From assembly GCA_030452225.1 (NCBI GenBank), contig JAKDMP010000004.1:1-38627 (forward strand): a DNA stretch of 38,627 bases, written 5' to 3'. Under the pieces are notes generated by a model that did not search any database, had not been told where the DNA came from, and saw nothing but the letters and a program-made list of their open reading frames with translations. Origin of the DNA: Gammaproteobacteria bacterium. Lineage in GTDB: Bacteria; Pseudomonadota; Gammaproteobacteria; JAKDMP01. The translations under genes and the position numbers were made by a program. Positions 18,600 to 28,332 of the stretch are shown here, piece after piece. Every line of letters begins with the position of its first letter. Position 1 is the stretch's first letter.

Positions 18600-20510
18600 A
18601 TGAGCCTGGGTGAACAGGCCGCCGGACTTTTGGACAAAGGCGGCGCCTTTGCCGATGCCGGCGGCGATTTTACCCCGCGCGCCGGGCAGATCCGGCTGGC
18701 CCGGGAGATCGGCGAGGCGATCGAGGCGGGCGAGCACCTTGTCGCCGAGGCGGGAACCGGTATCGGCAAGACTCTCGCCTACCTGGTGCCGATCCTGGGG
18801 TGCAAAAAACGGGCGATCATCTCTACCGCGACGCGCACCCTGCAGGAGCAGATTTACAAGCAGGATTTGCCGCGCGTCGCCCGCGTTCTCGGGCGTGCGC
18901 GCCGGGTTGCGGTCCTCAAGGGCCGCGACAATTACCTCTGCCGGGAGCGCTGGTTGCGGTTGGGAGACGATTGGGTAGGCTTCGGCAATGCCGTGCTCGA
19001 TACGGCGGCGCTGACTGCCTGGGTGCGCAGTACGGAGACCGGAGATCTGGCCGAGTTGCGCGGCGCGGGCGAGCATTCCGGCCTGCGCCGGATGTTGACG
19101 GTGAGCGCCGAAGCCTGCACCGGCGCCGATTGTCCCGAGTTTTCGCGTTGCCATGTCTATATCGCGCGTGCCCGGGCCCAGGCCGCCGAGGTCGTGATCG
19201 TCAATCATCATCTTTTGCTGGCCGATTTACGCCTCAAACAGGAGGGAGCCCAGGGGCTTCTCGGTCCCGCCGGGGTGATCGTCGTGGACGAGGCGCACGC
19301 GTTGCCGGATATCGCGCGCAATGTTCTGGGGGATGCCTTGTCCCGCGCCAGTATTCAGGAATTGGCCGAGGATGCGGCTCGCCAGTTCGGCGGGGAGGAA
19401 GCGGTACGCGAGGCATTGCCGGCATTGTCCGCGGCGCTGCAATTTCGGAACCTGCCGGCCGGAACCGGAAAGTATGCCTGGCCGGAGGTCGCCGGCCGAT
19501 TGTCGGAGGATTTGGAGCGGTTGCGTGCCGCGTTGAACGAGATCGAGACGGCATTGGCGGCCTGTCCCGATGCCGAAACCCTGGTCAGGCGGGTGCAAGC
19601 CATTCTGTCACGGCTGGATGTCTTGACCGAACAGGGAGATCCATCCGATTTTCGCTGGTTCGAGACGGGTGGGCAGGGCGCCTTCGGTATCCACACAAGC
19701 CCGATCGAACCCGGAGGCACCCTCCGCAGCTGGATCGGCGAGAGTGAGGCGAGTTGGATCATGACTTCGGCGAGTCTGGCGGTGGGCCGCTCCTTCACCA
19801 GTTTCGCAAGCCAGATAGGCGTGGACGAGTATCGCAGTGTGCTGGAAGGCAGCCCGTTCGATTATCCTCGCCAGGCGATGCTGTGCTTGCCTGCCGGTTT
19901 GCCGCAGGTTCAGGCCGATGGCTATACGCAGGCGGTAGTCGCCGCGGCGGAACCCCTGCTCAAAGCGGTTGCCGGAGGCACGTTTCTGCTTTTTACCAGC
20001 CATCGAGCGCTGCAGAAAGCGGCGCTGCTGTTGCGTGAGCTCGGGCTTCGAAATCCGCTGTTCGTGCAAGGCGAAAGCCCACAGGTGCGCCTTCTGGATG
20101 ATTTCCGGGAGGCAGGAAACGGGATACTGTGCGGCACGGCCAGTTTCTGGAAGGGCGTGGACGTCAAGGGGAGCGCGCTCGAACTGGTGGTGATCGACCG
20201 CCTGCCGTTTACCTGGCCGGGCGATCCGCTTTTCAAGGCGCGTCTGGAACATTGTGCTGCGCACGGCGGCGCACCCTTCCCGGACATCCAGGTGCCCGAA
20301 GCGGTGCTGGCGCTCAAACAGGGCGCCGGACGGCTGATTCGCGACGCCGCGGATTGCGGTGTGCTGATGATTTGCGATCCGCGCCTGACAACCATGCCCT
20401 ACGGCCGTCGTTTTCTTGACAGTTTGCCCCCCATGCGGCGCACGACCAGCACGGCCGAAGCAGCCGCTTTCCTGAACCGGATACCTGCACATGAATGTGC
20501 TGGCATTTGA
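18600..20510 (+). CDS. yoaA: DinG/YoaA-family ATP-dependent DNA helicase with iron-sulfur cluster
   Basis: This 636-residue XPD-like superfamily 2 helicase has the same length as E. coli YoaA, and as in E. coli the next gene is tsaB. Walker A is AGTGIGKT at 51-58, and the DEAH box is at 230-233 (VVDEAHALPD). Four cysteines suited to a 4Fe-4S cluster are visible: Cys114, Cys173, Cys178 and Cys184. The C-terminal helicase half has FWKGVDVKGSALELVVIDRL and the arginine-finger region QGAGRLIRD. YoaA in E. coli acts with the chi subunit of Pol III in DNA damage tolerance. The start has no clear ribosome-binding site, and the 3' end overlaps tsaB by 20 nt. Confidence 0.92.
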   Translation: MSLGEQAAGLLDKGGAFADAGGDFTPRAGQIRLAREIGEAIEAGEHLVAEAGTGIGKTLAYLVPILGCKKRAIISTATRTLQEQIYKQDLPRVARVLGRARRVAVLKGRDNYLCRERWLRLGDDWVGFGNAVLDTAALTAWVRSTETGDLAELRGAGEHSGLRRMLTVSAEACTGADCPEFSRCHVYIARARAQAAEVVIVNHHLLLADLRLKQEGAQGLLGPAGVIVVDEAHALPDIARNVLGDALSRASIQELAEDAARQFGGEEAVREALPALSAALQFRNLPAGTGKYAWPEVAGRLSEDLERLRAALNEIETALAACPDAETLVRRVQAILSRLDVLTEQGDPSDFRWFETGGQGAFGIHTSPIEPGGTLRSWIGESEASWIMTSASLAVGRSFTSFASQIGVDEYRSVLEGSPFDYPRQAMLCLPAGLPQVQADGYTQAVVAAAEPLLKAVAGGTFLLFTSHRALQKAALLLRELGLRNPLFVQGESPQVRLLDDFREAGNGILCGTASFWKGVDVKGSALELVVIDRLPFTWPGDPLFKARLEHCAAHGGAPFPDIQVPEAVLALKQGAGRLIRDAADCGVLMICDPRLTTMPYGRRFLDSLPPMRRTTSTAEAAAFLNRIPAHECAGI

Positions 20511-21150
20511 AACCGCGGCCGGCCGGCCGAGTGTATGTCTGAGGGCCGACGGGCGCGATGCGCGCAATTGGGTTGGACGCGAGCGCGCCGATCCTGATGT
20601 CATCATCAGGGCGGCCGGCGGCCTGATCAGCGAAGCCGGGCTGGCTCCTGCGGACCTGGACTTCGTGGCCTGCGGGCGGGGTCCGGGCGCTTTCACCGGC
20701 GTGCGATTGGGGATTGCGCTCGCACAAGGCTTTGCACTGGGTGCCGGTTGCCCGGTCGTGGGGGTGTCTGATTTGCTGGCGCTGGCCTGGAAGGCGCGGT
20801 GCGCGCGCGGCTGGGAGCGGGTGCTGGCTGTGCTCGATGCCCGCCGGGGAGAACTGTATCTGGCGGGCTACGACTTTTCGAAGAGCCCTGCGCGGGAATG
20901 CATGGCCGAAAGCCTGGTCAAGCCGGAGACGGTGCGGATTGTGGGGGAAAACTGGGCGCTTGCGGGCAGCGGCGCGGCACTGCTCGACCTGGAACCGGGG
21001 TTGCCTGTCGACACGGCCGTGGCGCCCGATGCCGAAACGGTGGCGGAATTGGCCCTGCGCGATTTTGCATCGGGCGGCTCGGTGCCGGCGGGCAAGGTCG
21101 AACCGATCTATTTGCGCGACCGGGTAGCGGTGCCGTCGACCAAGCGCTGA
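20491..21150 (+). CDS. tsaB: tRNA threonylcarbamoyladenosine biosynthesis protein TsaB
   Basis: This 219-residue ASKHA-fold protein supports t6A37 formation in ANN-decoding tRNAs together with TsaD and TsaE. The N-terminal MNVLAFETAAG replaces the metal-binding TsaD version, and GRGPGAFTGVRLGIALAQG (~residues 63-81) is the family signature. The length suits TsaB and excludes the longer TsaD. It overlaps the end of yoaA, as a coupled gene pair, and is followed by a strong terminator. Confidence 0.94.
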   Translation: MNVLAFETAAGRPSVCLRADGRDARNWVGRERADPDVIIRAAGGLISEAGLAPADLDFVACGRGPGAFTGVRLGIALAQGFALGAGCPVVGVSDLLALAWKARCARGWERVLAVLDARRGELYLAGYDFSKSPARECMAESLVKPETVRIVGENWALAGSGAALLDLEPGLPVDTAVAPDAETVAELALRDFASGGSVPAGKVEPIYLRDRVAVPSTKR

Positions 21151-21155
21151 CACGC

Positions 21156-21190
21156 AAAAAAAACCCCGGCGGTTTCCCGCCGGGGTTTTT
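21156..21190. terminator. Bidirectional intrinsic terminator between tsaB and ompA
   Basis: A GC-rich perfect stem (21164-21172 with 21177-21185, TTTC loop) is flanked by an A-run on the left (21156-21163) and a T-run on the right (21186-21190). It therefore acts as a Rho-independent terminator for both convergent genes. It begins 6 nt after the tsaB stop and ends 27 nt from the ompA stop. Confidence 0.93.
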
Positions 21191-21217
21191 CCATGTGTGC
21201 CCGAATGGACCTTGTGC

Positions 21218-22387
21218 CTACATATCGTCGCCGTTGAGAACATGCAGTTCCACGCGGCGGTTCTTGGCACGGCCTGCGGGGTTGTCGTGACCGTTGATGC
21301 GGTTCGGGGCAACCGGGTCGGCCTCACCAAAGCCTTTCGTGGTCAGGCGGTCGGCATCGACGCCGTGGGCGACGAGGTAATCCTTCACCGAATCAGCGCG
21401 GCCCCGCGAAAGCTTGAGGTTGTAGGCCTCGGAGCCGATGCTGTCGGTATAACCCGCGACCAGTACGTTGATCTCGGGATACTTGTTCAGCGTCGCCGCG
21501 GCATTGTCGAGGGCTTCCTGGTCTTCGGCGGTGAGTTCAGTCGAATTGAACTGGAAGTGCGTTCTGGGCAGATCGATGACGGCCTGGATGACGCAGCCGT
21601 TCACGTCCACGTCGGCACCGGCCGGAGTGTTGGGGCAGCGATCCAGGTAATTCGGCACACCGTCGCCATCGTCGTCCAGCGGGCAGCCCTGGCTGTTGAC
21701 CGAAACACCGCTAGGGGTGCCCGGGCACTGATCCAGGTTGTCGGGTACGCCGTCCCCGTCGGTGTCCGCGATCGGTGTCGGCGGCGGTGGCGGCGGTGGG
21801 GCGGCCTGCGGCGGCGAGCCGAACGGAATGGCTATACCGACGCTCGCCACAAAGTTGCCGAGCGGCTGTTCGGTCTCAACGAAATCGTTGAAGGTGCCGT
21901 TGTAGCGCAGATCCGCGCGGATGTCGAAGTAGGAGGCCACACGCCAAATGACACCGAAGCCAAAAGTGCCGAAAGCGCCATTGTCGTCACCACCCGGCTG
22001 TGTGCCGAAACGGTTGGTGTAACTGTCAAAATCCATGCGCGTATAGCCGATGCCCAGTTGGAGATAGGGATTCCAGGTTCCCCGGTGCATGAAAATGAGT
22101 GCATCGAGGCCGAGCAGCTTCTGATTGATCGGCACATCATACATCTTGACGGCATACTGCTGGTAATTCAACTCGAGACCGAAGTAGTCCGTAAAGGGTT
22201 TGGCGATACCCAGAAAACCGCCCCAGCCGTCGTTGTCGCTGGCCCCGGTGTCGATCGGGTAGCTGGCCATACCGGTGATAAACCAGCGGTTGTCGGGCGG
22301 CGTATCGTTCCGGGCCTGCGCTGCAGGCGCGAGCGCGACGCCTAAGGCAAGTGCCAAACTTGCAGTGATGAGCATTCTGGTTCGCAT
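21218..22387 (-). CDS. ompA: OmpA-family outer-membrane porin with calcium-type repeats
   Basis: This 389-residue protein has ATG 22387 with GGAGG at ideal spacing and a signal peptide (MRTRMLITASLALALG to PAAQA). An upstream in-frame ATG at 22426 would add 13 unlikely residues. Order: an 8-stranded beta-barrel (~25-190, aromatic-rich alternating strands), a proline-rich linker with seven consecutive prolines, two thrombospondin type-3-like Asp-rich repeats (DTDGDGVPDNLDQCP, DDDGDGVPNYLDRCP), then the OmpA peptidoglycan-binding domain (~280-385). The last contains GYTDSIGSEAYN and KNRRVEL, holding the diaminopimelate-binding Asp and Arg. It anchors the outer membrane to peptidoglycan. It is convergent with tsaB. 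Confidence 0.93.
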   Translation of the reverse strand: MRTRMLITASLALALGVALAPAAQARNDTPPDNRWFITGMASYPIDTGASDNDGWGGFLGIAKPFTDYFGLELNYQQYAVKMYDVPINQKLLGLDALIFMHRGTWNPYLQLGIGYTRMDFDSYTNRFGTQPGGDDNGAFGTFGFGVIWRVASYFDIRADLRYNGTFNDFVETEQPLGNFVASVGIAIPFGSPPQAAPPPPPPPTPIADTDGDGVPDNLDQCPGTPSGVSVNSQGCPLDDDGDGVPNYLDRCPNTPAGADVDVNGCVIQAVIDLPRTHFQFNSTELTAEDQEALDNAAATLNKYPEINVLVAGYTDSIGSEAYNLKLSRGRADSVKDYLVAHGVDADRLTTKGFGEADPVAPNRINGHDNPAGRAKNRRVELHVLNGDDM

Positions 22388-22572
22388 TGGTAATCCTCCG
22401 TGGAGTGAAGCCGTTGAATTATGCACGTATCAGTCCTTCAGGGGACTGCAGGGAAGCTAACACCCTTACAGGTTAGCATAATTTCGGCCAATGAATCAAA
22501 GTCGATGACGCAGGGGACCGTGCGGCGAAACGCAGATATAATGGGCTTTTGGCGTCATCAAGAACACAAGGC
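22388..22572. other. Divergent ompA/orn regulatory region
   Basis: This 185-nt gap must hold both promoters. It contains an inverted repeat GCTAAC/GTTAGC (22456-22461 and 22472-22477, 10-nt loop) on the ompA side and a perfect TATAAT on the orn side (22537-22542). Nothing protein-coding was recognised. Confidence 0.5.
22537..22542 (+). promoter_or_regulatory. Candidate -10 box of orn
   Basis: A perfect TATAAT lies 30 nt before the orn start codon. The region 17 nt upstream (GGGACC) is a poor -35, so recognition would depend on other contacts or an activator. Confidence 0.4.
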
Positions 22573-23133
22573 ATGATTTTGCAGACGGATCGGCTGATCT
22601 GGATTGACCTGGAGATGACCGGGCTGGATCCCGAGAAGGATCGGATCATCGAAATTGCCACGCTGGTGACCGACCAGGAACTCGATGTCGTGGCCACCGG
22701 TCCCGAACTTGCGATCCACCAGTCCGACGAGCGGCTGGCAGCCATGGACAGCTGGAACACCGAGCATCACGGCCGTTCCGGCCTGATTGACCGTGTGCGC
22801 GAGAGCAAGCTGGACGAGAAGGCTGCACAAGAGTCAACGCTGACGTTCCTGCGTGAGCATGTGACCGCCGGGACTTCGCCGATGTGCGGCAATTCGATTT
22901 GCCAGGATCGCCGCTTTCTTGCCCGCTACATGCCGGAACTGGAAGCCTATTTCCATTACCGGCATGTGGACGTCAGCACTTTCAAGGAACTGGCGCGGCG
23001 CTGGGCGCCCGACGTGGCCTCTTCATGGCACAAGAAAAGCGCTCACCGCGCACTGGCCGACATCGAGGAATCCGTCGAGGAGCTAGATTATTATCGCCGG
23101 CAATTGTTTCGTCCGGATTTCGGCGGCGGCTGA
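22573..23133 (+). CDS. orn: Oligoribonuclease (DEDDh 3'-5' exonuclease)
   Basis: This 186-residue enzyme degrades di- and short oligoribonucleotides, including pGpG, to mononucleotides. ATG 22573 fits the family N-terminus; the frame is open to a TTG at 22549, but that would precede any sensible ribosome-binding site. The catalytic set Asp12, Glu14, Asp112, His158 and Asp163 sits at exactly the E. coli positions (IDLEMTG, CQDRRF, HRALADI). [20 protein letters not shown] is a near-invariant block. It is convergent with the rhodanese gene, with only 3 nt between stops. Confidence 0.97.
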   Translation: MILQTDRLIWIDLEMTGLDPEKDRIIEIATLVTDQELDVVATGPELAIHQSDERLAAMDSWNTEHHGRSGLIDRVRESKLDEKAAQESTLTFLREHVTAGTSPMCGNSICQDRRFLARYMPELEAYFHYRHVDVSTFKELARRWAPDVASSWHKKSAHRALADIEESVEELDYYRRQLFRPDFGGG

Positions 23134-23136
23134 AAC

Positions 23137-23472
23137 TCAGGGTTCCCCGCCGGAATGGACCGGCAGGCCCGCCTGCGCCCAGGCGAGCGTGCCGCCTTCG
23201 ACGACTATGGCGTCGGGGAAATCCGCGAGTACGCGCTCGCAGGCCTCGGTGGCGCGGCGTCCGCTGTGGCAGATGAAGTAGGCGGTGGCGCCTTCGCTGA
23301 CATACTGGTTGACGCTGTCGGCATCCACCCTGGCGAGCGGCAGGAGCACGGCACCGACAGCGTGCACGCTGCGATACTCGTCCACTTCGCGCACATCGAT
23401 GATGACCGCGTTCTCGCCCCCCTTGATTCTCTCGTGCAGCGTTTCGGCGCTGATGGTATCCGGTGAGTTCAT
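23137..23472 (-). CDS. Single-domain rhodanese-like protein
   Basis: This 111-residue protein consists of one rhodanese domain. NAVIIDVREVDEY (~21-33) is the CH2A-like block, and the active-site loop CHSGRRA starts with Cys68, so it could carry a persulfide. ATG 23472 was chosen by fit to single-domain rhodaneses; ATG 23496 would add eight residues. The open frame continues far upstream only as an antisense shadow of the neighbouring gene. It probably works in sulfur transfer or as a thiosulfate sulfurtransferase, like GlpE or PspE; the real substrate cannot be read. It is divergent from the PLP enzyme, with starts only 39 nt apart. Confidence 0.88.
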   Translation of the reverse strand: MNSPDTISAETLHERIKGGENAVIIDVREVDEYRSVHAVGAVLLPLARVDADSVNQYVSEGATAYFICHSGRRATEACERVLADFPDAIVVEGGTLAWAQAGLPVHSGGEP

Positions 23473-23511
23473 AATGGTGGATTCGTGCGGCGGCATGAGG
23501 ATGCCAATGGC

Positions 23512-24525
23512 ATGAAGATAGCAAATCGGAAACCGGCAGGGCAACCGGAGGAAGGCATTCGGCGGGCACCGGGCAAGGCGGAAATTGCCGCGGCGCGTGC
23601 GCGGTTGGCCGGCCGGCTGCGCACGACGCCGGTACTCGCCCCGGGTGAGCTGCAAGCCAGGCTGGGGGCGCGCATTGCGCTCAAGTGCGAGCAATTCCAG
23701 GTTACCGGCGCGTTCAAGGCACGCGGCGCCATGAATGCCGTCTCTTCGCTGGGCGGCGGCGAGCGGGAGCGCGGCGTGGCGACGCATTCCTCCGGCAACC
23801 ACGGCGCCGCATTGGCCTGGGCGGCGCGAACGGCCGGGGTTCGCGCCACCATCGTGGTGCCGGAAAATGCGGTGGCGAGCAAGCGTGCCGCGATCCGGCG
23901 CTTCGGCGGCGAAATCGTCGATTGCGGCCCGGCACAGACCGATCGCGAAGCCGCGCTGGCCGAAGTGGTGGCCCGTGCTGGCGCGACCGTCGTTCATCCC
24001 TATGACGACGCGCGCGTGATCGCCGGCCAGGCGACGGCGACGATCGAGTTCCTGGAAGCGGAGCCGCGGCTGCGGCGCCTGCTGGTGCCGGTGGGCGGCG
24101 GCGGGCTCGCGACCGGTGCCATCCTCGCGGCGCGCTGGTTGAGGCGGGAGGTCGAAATCATCGGCGTCGAACCCGCGGGCGCGGACGATACCCGCCGCTC
24201 GCTCGCGGCCGGGGAACGTGTCGCACTCGAACGCGTGGACACGCTCGCCGACGGCCTGCGGGCGCAGGTGGGAGTCGCCACTTTCCCGGTGCTCCGCGAG
24301 GGTTTGAGTGACCTGGTCACGGTCGCGGACGCGGAGATCCTCGCCGCCATGCGCTGGGCATTCGAGACGATGAAGCTGGTCATCGAACCCTCGGCGGCGA
24401 CGGTGCTGGCGGCTTTGCTTGCGGGCAAGGCGGCGGCGGGGCCGGCGCCGACCGGCGCAATCCTCTCCGGCGGCAACATCGATTTTTCGGGCGAAGCCTG
24501 GCAACGGATGCGGGCATTGCCGTGA
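23512..24525 (+). CDS. PLP-dependent threonine/serine ammonia-lyase-like enzyme
   Basis: This 337-residue fold-type II PLP enzyme has the cofactor lysine Lys69 in GAFKARGAMNAV, the SSGNHGAALAWAA substrate loop and the phosphate-binding glycine loop PVGGGGLATG. There is no C-terminal ACT regulatory domain, unlike biosynthetic IlvA, so it resembles catabolic threonine dehydratase, serine racemase or hydroxyaspartate ammonia-lyase. Which substrate it uses cannot be decided from sequence. ATG 23512 was preferred; ATG 23485 would add nine residues and overlap the longer rhodanese start option. Confidence 0.85.
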   Translation: MKIANRKPAGQPEEGIRRAPGKAEIAAARARLAGRLRTTPVLAPGELQARLGARIALKCEQFQVTGAFKARGAMNAVSSLGGGERERGVATHSSGNHGAALAWAARTAGVRATIVVPENAVASKRAAIRRFGGEIVDCGPAQTDREAALAEVVARAGATVVHPYDDARVIAGQATATIEFLEAEPRLRRLLVPVGGGGLATGAILAARWLRREVEIIGVEPAGADDTRRSLAAGERVALERVDTLADGLRAQVGVATFPVLREGLSDLVTVADAEILAAMRWAFETMKLVIEPSAATVLAALLAGKAAAGPAPTGAILSGGNIDFSGEAWQRMRALP

Positions 24526-24548
24526 CGAATTTGCCGGTTTGTCTTTAC

Positions 24549-24567
24549 AGGAGCGCAGTGCGCGCTC

Positions 24568-24569
<2 letters not shown>
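24549..24569. repeat. REP-like palindrome overlapping the uppP stop codon
   Basis: AGGAGCGC (24549-24556) and GCGCTCCT (24562-24569) form a perfect 8-bp stem with a 5-nt loop. On the minus strand it reads GTAGGAGCGC, the look of the short extragenic palindromes common in xanthomonads and pseudomonads. The uppP stop TAG (24570-24568) is the first triplet of this palindrome. It lies between convergent genes and may also help termination, although no T-run follows. Confidence 0.55.
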
Positions 24570-25410
<841 letters not shown>

Positions 25411-25495
25411 CGGACGGCGTGGAGCGGATGCGGTACACTCACAAGATCAAGTAGCGACGCCGTGCGCGTCAAATTCGTTGCCTCGGGAGATTTCA

Positions 25496-28195
25496 ATGCG
25501 TTTGTTTCGTCTGGTTCCACTGTTTTTCGCCGCGGTAGCGCTGGCAGCCTGCACCATCTCCCAGTCACCGCAAACGACGGCTCCGGCTTCGAATGCCCGG
25601 GGCATCGAAAGCGGCAAGGTGGTTCGCGCCACGCTCGATAACGGCCTGAAGGTCGTCATCGTGCCCAATGACCTGGCGCCCGTGGTCACGCAGCAGATCA
25701 CCTACATGGTGGGCGGCAACCAGGCGCCCGAAGGCTTTCCCGGCATCGCGCACGCGCAGGAACACATGATGTTCCGCGGTGCACCCGGGCTGAACGGGAA
25801 TCAACTCGCCGGTGTGATCGCCCGCATGGGCGGCGCCATGAACGCCTTTACCACCAACAACATCACCTCCTACTTCTTCATCGTCCCGAAGGGCGACGTG
25901 GGCGTGGCGCTGCATGTCGGGGCGATTCGCATGGCCGGCGTGACCGATTCCGCCGAAGCCTGGAACAAGGAGCGCGGTGCGATCGAGCAGGAAGTGGCGC
26001 GCGACCAATCCACGGCTTTCCGCCAACTGATCATGAAGACGCGTGCCGCGTTGTTTGCCGGCACGCCCTATGCGCGCAGCGCGCTGGGCACCAGCAAGTC
26101 CTTCGACAAGCTCACCGCCGGGCAGCTCAAGAAATTCCACGACGCCTGGTATGCGCCCAACAACGCCTTGATGGTGATCGCCGGCAACGTCGATCCGCAG
26201 GCGGTTCTTGCCAAGGTGAAAAAACTATACGGCGACATTCCGGCGCAGCAGATTCCCGAAAAGTCGGGAATGACCTTTGCGCCGGTGGCAGCCACCACCC
26301 TCAGCGCCCCTTCGGATTTGCCCGTCGGCATCATCGGGATCGCCTTTCGCATGCCGGGATACGAAAGCCCGAATTATCCGGCCGCCGAACTCGCCTCGCG
26401 GGTGCTTTCTTCCAAACGCGGTCCGATTGCGTCGTTGAAGTATCAGGGCAAAGCTTTGGCAACGGGCTTTCAGATGCTGACCATGCCGGATGTCGGCATG
26501 GGTTTTGCGTATGCGGTCTATCCGTCGACCGGCAATGCCGACGAAGTCAGGCAGGCGCTGGTCCATGCCATCCAGGAAGTACGCAAGGACGGCATTGCGG
26601 CCGATCTCGTGAAGGCGGCCAAGCGTCGCGCCGTCCTCGCCGGCGAGCTGCGCAAAAACTCGATTTCGGGCCTGGCGATGGCTTGGACCTCGGCCATCGC
26701 GCTGGCTGACCTCGATTCGCCCGACGAGGCGATTGCCCGCCTGCGCGAGGTGACCCCGGCGCAGGTCAACGCGCAGGTCCGCAAGCAACTCGATCTCGAT
26801 CATGCAATCACCCTGATTGCGAAGCCCACGCCGGGTTCCAAGCCGCATATGGGTGCAGGCTTCGGCGGGCCGGAATCGTTCTCGGCCAAACCCAAGGGGC
26901 CGGTCACCCTGCCGGACTGGGCGCAACAGGCGTTTGCCACCTTGCCCCACCCGAAACCCTTCCTTCATCCGGTGGATATGAAGCTCGACAACGGCTTGCG
27001 CCTGATCGTGCTGCCGTTGAATATCAGTGATTCCGTCAGCCTGTTTGGATCGGTTCACCAGAACTCCGACCTGCAGGCGCCCAAGGGCAAGAAGGGAATC
27101 GCCAGTCTGCTCGCAACGCTTTTCGAGTGGGGCCCGGAGGGCATGGGCAGGCTCACGTTCGATGCCGCCCAGGACGAGATCGGCGCCCAGCTTTCCTTGG
27201 GGCAGGACTTTTCGCTCAAGGTGCTTCCGCAGTACTTCGATCAGGGCGTGGCCCTGTTGGCGAAGGCCATGCTCAACCCGGCCTTGCCGAAGAAGGCCTT
27301 CAAGAAGATGCAATTCATGCAGGCGCGCCAGGCCGCGGGACGGGTCAACAGCCCGAAGTTCAAGTTCCGGATAGCGGTATTGAAGGCCCTGCTTCCCGAG
27401 GGCGATCCCAAGCTTCGTATCGCGACCGTCGAGAGCATCGGCTCGCTCACCCTCAAAGACCTCAAAGCCTATTACAGGAAGGTTTATCAGCCCGACGTGG
27501 CGACCATTGTCGTGGCCGGGGACATCACTCCTGCCAGGGCGAAGGCGGTCGTGAAGAAGTACTTCGGCGATTGGCATGCCTTCGGGCCCACGCCCAACCT
27601 GAATTATCCTCCGATCCCGCTATCGGAAAAGGCGCGGGTTTTCGTACCGGACGAGTTGAAAAAGCAGAACCAGGTGGTGCTGGCCGAGACGCTGCACATC
27701 AACTACACCAATCCCGATCATTTTGCGCTCGATCTGGCCAACACCTATCTTTCCGGCGGGTTCTACGCCACGCCGCTGTATCGCGTGTTGCGCGCGAACC
27801 TGGGGCTCGTCTACAACGTGGGTTCGAGTTTCGATTTCGAGCGCAACCGCGGCACTTTCAAGCTGCATTACGGCTCCTATCCGCAAAAGGTGGATGAAGC
27901 CCGCAAGGCGGCGCTGGACGTGCTCGAGAAGGTGATGAAGAAGCCATTGACCGACAAACAAATGCATCTGGCCAAATCCATGGCCCTGCGGGGGATCCAA
28001 CTTTCCAAGCGCAGCGTGAGCGGGATCGGCTGGGGCTGGATCAACCGCGTCCAGGATGGTTTGCCGCTCGACTGGAGCTACGTCATGGCGCGCCATTTCG
28101 AGAAGCTGACGGCGCCGGAAATCCACGCGGCGCTCAATAAATACTTCAATCCCGATCGGCTCTCCACCATCGTTCTCGGCCAACCGGTCGAGTAA
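25496..28195 (+). CDS. M16-family zinc metallopeptidase, predicted lipoprotein with two M16 domains
   Basis: This 899-residue protein starts at ATG 25496, with GGGAGA upstream and a lipoprotein signal (RLFRLVPLFFAAVALAAC) whose lipobox LAAC places Cys19 as the lipidation site. The first M16 domain (~45-450) has the inverted zinc motif HxxEH at His86, Glu89 and His90 (HAQEH). The second (~480-890) lacks it and is the usual inactive partner, containing KLDNGLRLIVLPL and the NVGSSFDFERNRG region. Such paired M16 proteins degrade peptides in the periplasm; the natural substrate is unknown. Residue 20 after the lipid Cys is Thr, so outer-membrane sorting is plausible (inference). Confidence 0.92.
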   Translation: MRLFRLVPLFFAAVALAACTISQSPQTTAPASNARGIESGKVVRATLDNGLKVVIVPNDLAPVVTQQITYMVGGNQAPEGFPGIAHAQEHMMFRGAPGLNGNQLAGVIARMGGAMNAFTTNNITSYFFIVPKGDVGVALHVGAIRMAGVTDSAEAWNKERGAIEQEVARDQSTAFRQLIMKTRAALFAGTPYARSALGTSKSFDKLTAGQLKKFHDAWYAPNNALMVIAGNVDPQAVLAKVKKLYGDIPAQQIPEKSGMTFAPVAATTLSAPSDLPVGIIGIAFRMPGYESPNYPAAELASRVLSSKRGPIASLKYQGKALATGFQMLTMPDVGMGFAYAVYPSTGNADEVRQALVHAIQEVRKDGIAADLVKAAKRRAVLAGELRKNSISGLAMAWTSAIALADLDSPDEAIARLREVTPAQVNAQVRKQLDLDHAITLIAKPTPGSKPHMGAGFGGPESFSAKPKGPVTLPDWAQQAFATLPHPKPFLHPVDMKLDNGLRLIVLPLNISDSVSLFGSVHQNSDLQAPKGKKGIASLLATLFEWGPEGMGRLTFDAAQDEIGAQLSLGQDFSLKVLPQYFDQGVALLAKAMLNPALPKKAFKKMQFMQARQAAGRVNSPKFKFRIAVLKALLPEGDPKLRIATVESIGSLTLKDLKAYYRKVYQPDVATIVVAGDITPARAKAVVKKYFGDWHAFGPTPNLNYPPIPLSEKARVFVPDELKKQNQVVLAETLHINYTNPDHFALDLANTYLSGGFYATPLYRVLRANLGLVYNVGSSFDFERNRGTFKLHYGSYPQKVDEARKAALDVLEKVMKKPLTDKQMHLAKSMALRGIQLSKRSVSGIGWGWINRVQDGLPLDWSYVMARHFEKLTAPEIHAALNKYFNPDRLSTIVLGQPVE

Positions 28196-28230
28196 GTCTG
28201 CTTTTTCGCGACTCGTGAATTGGCATCCCC

Positions 28231-28304
28231 CGCGCCTGTGGCGCGACCCCCTTCGTCCCGAAGGGGGTAAATACCCATGCTTCCCCCTTCGCTTGCGAAG
28301 GGGG
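28231..28304. repeat. Cluster of three hairpins between the M16 gene and ydfG
   Basis: Three near-adjacent perfect stems lie in the 137-nt convergent gap: 28231-28236 with 28240-28245 (6 bp); 28247-28255 with 28259-28267 (9 bp, CCCCCTTCG arm); and 28283-28292 with 28295-28304 (10 bp, CCCCCTTCGC arm). The last two share nearly the same arms, so they look like copies of one dispersed C-rich palindromic element. They may end transcription from both sides, although there is no T-run. Confidence 0.75.
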
Positions 28305-28332
28305 ATTGAGGGGGATGTCCTCGACAGGCGAT

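Noticed and set aside
23473-24504. Long N-terminal extension of the rhodanese frame
   Set aside because: It lies antisense over the PLP enzyme, and the rhodanese domain is complete from ATG 23472.
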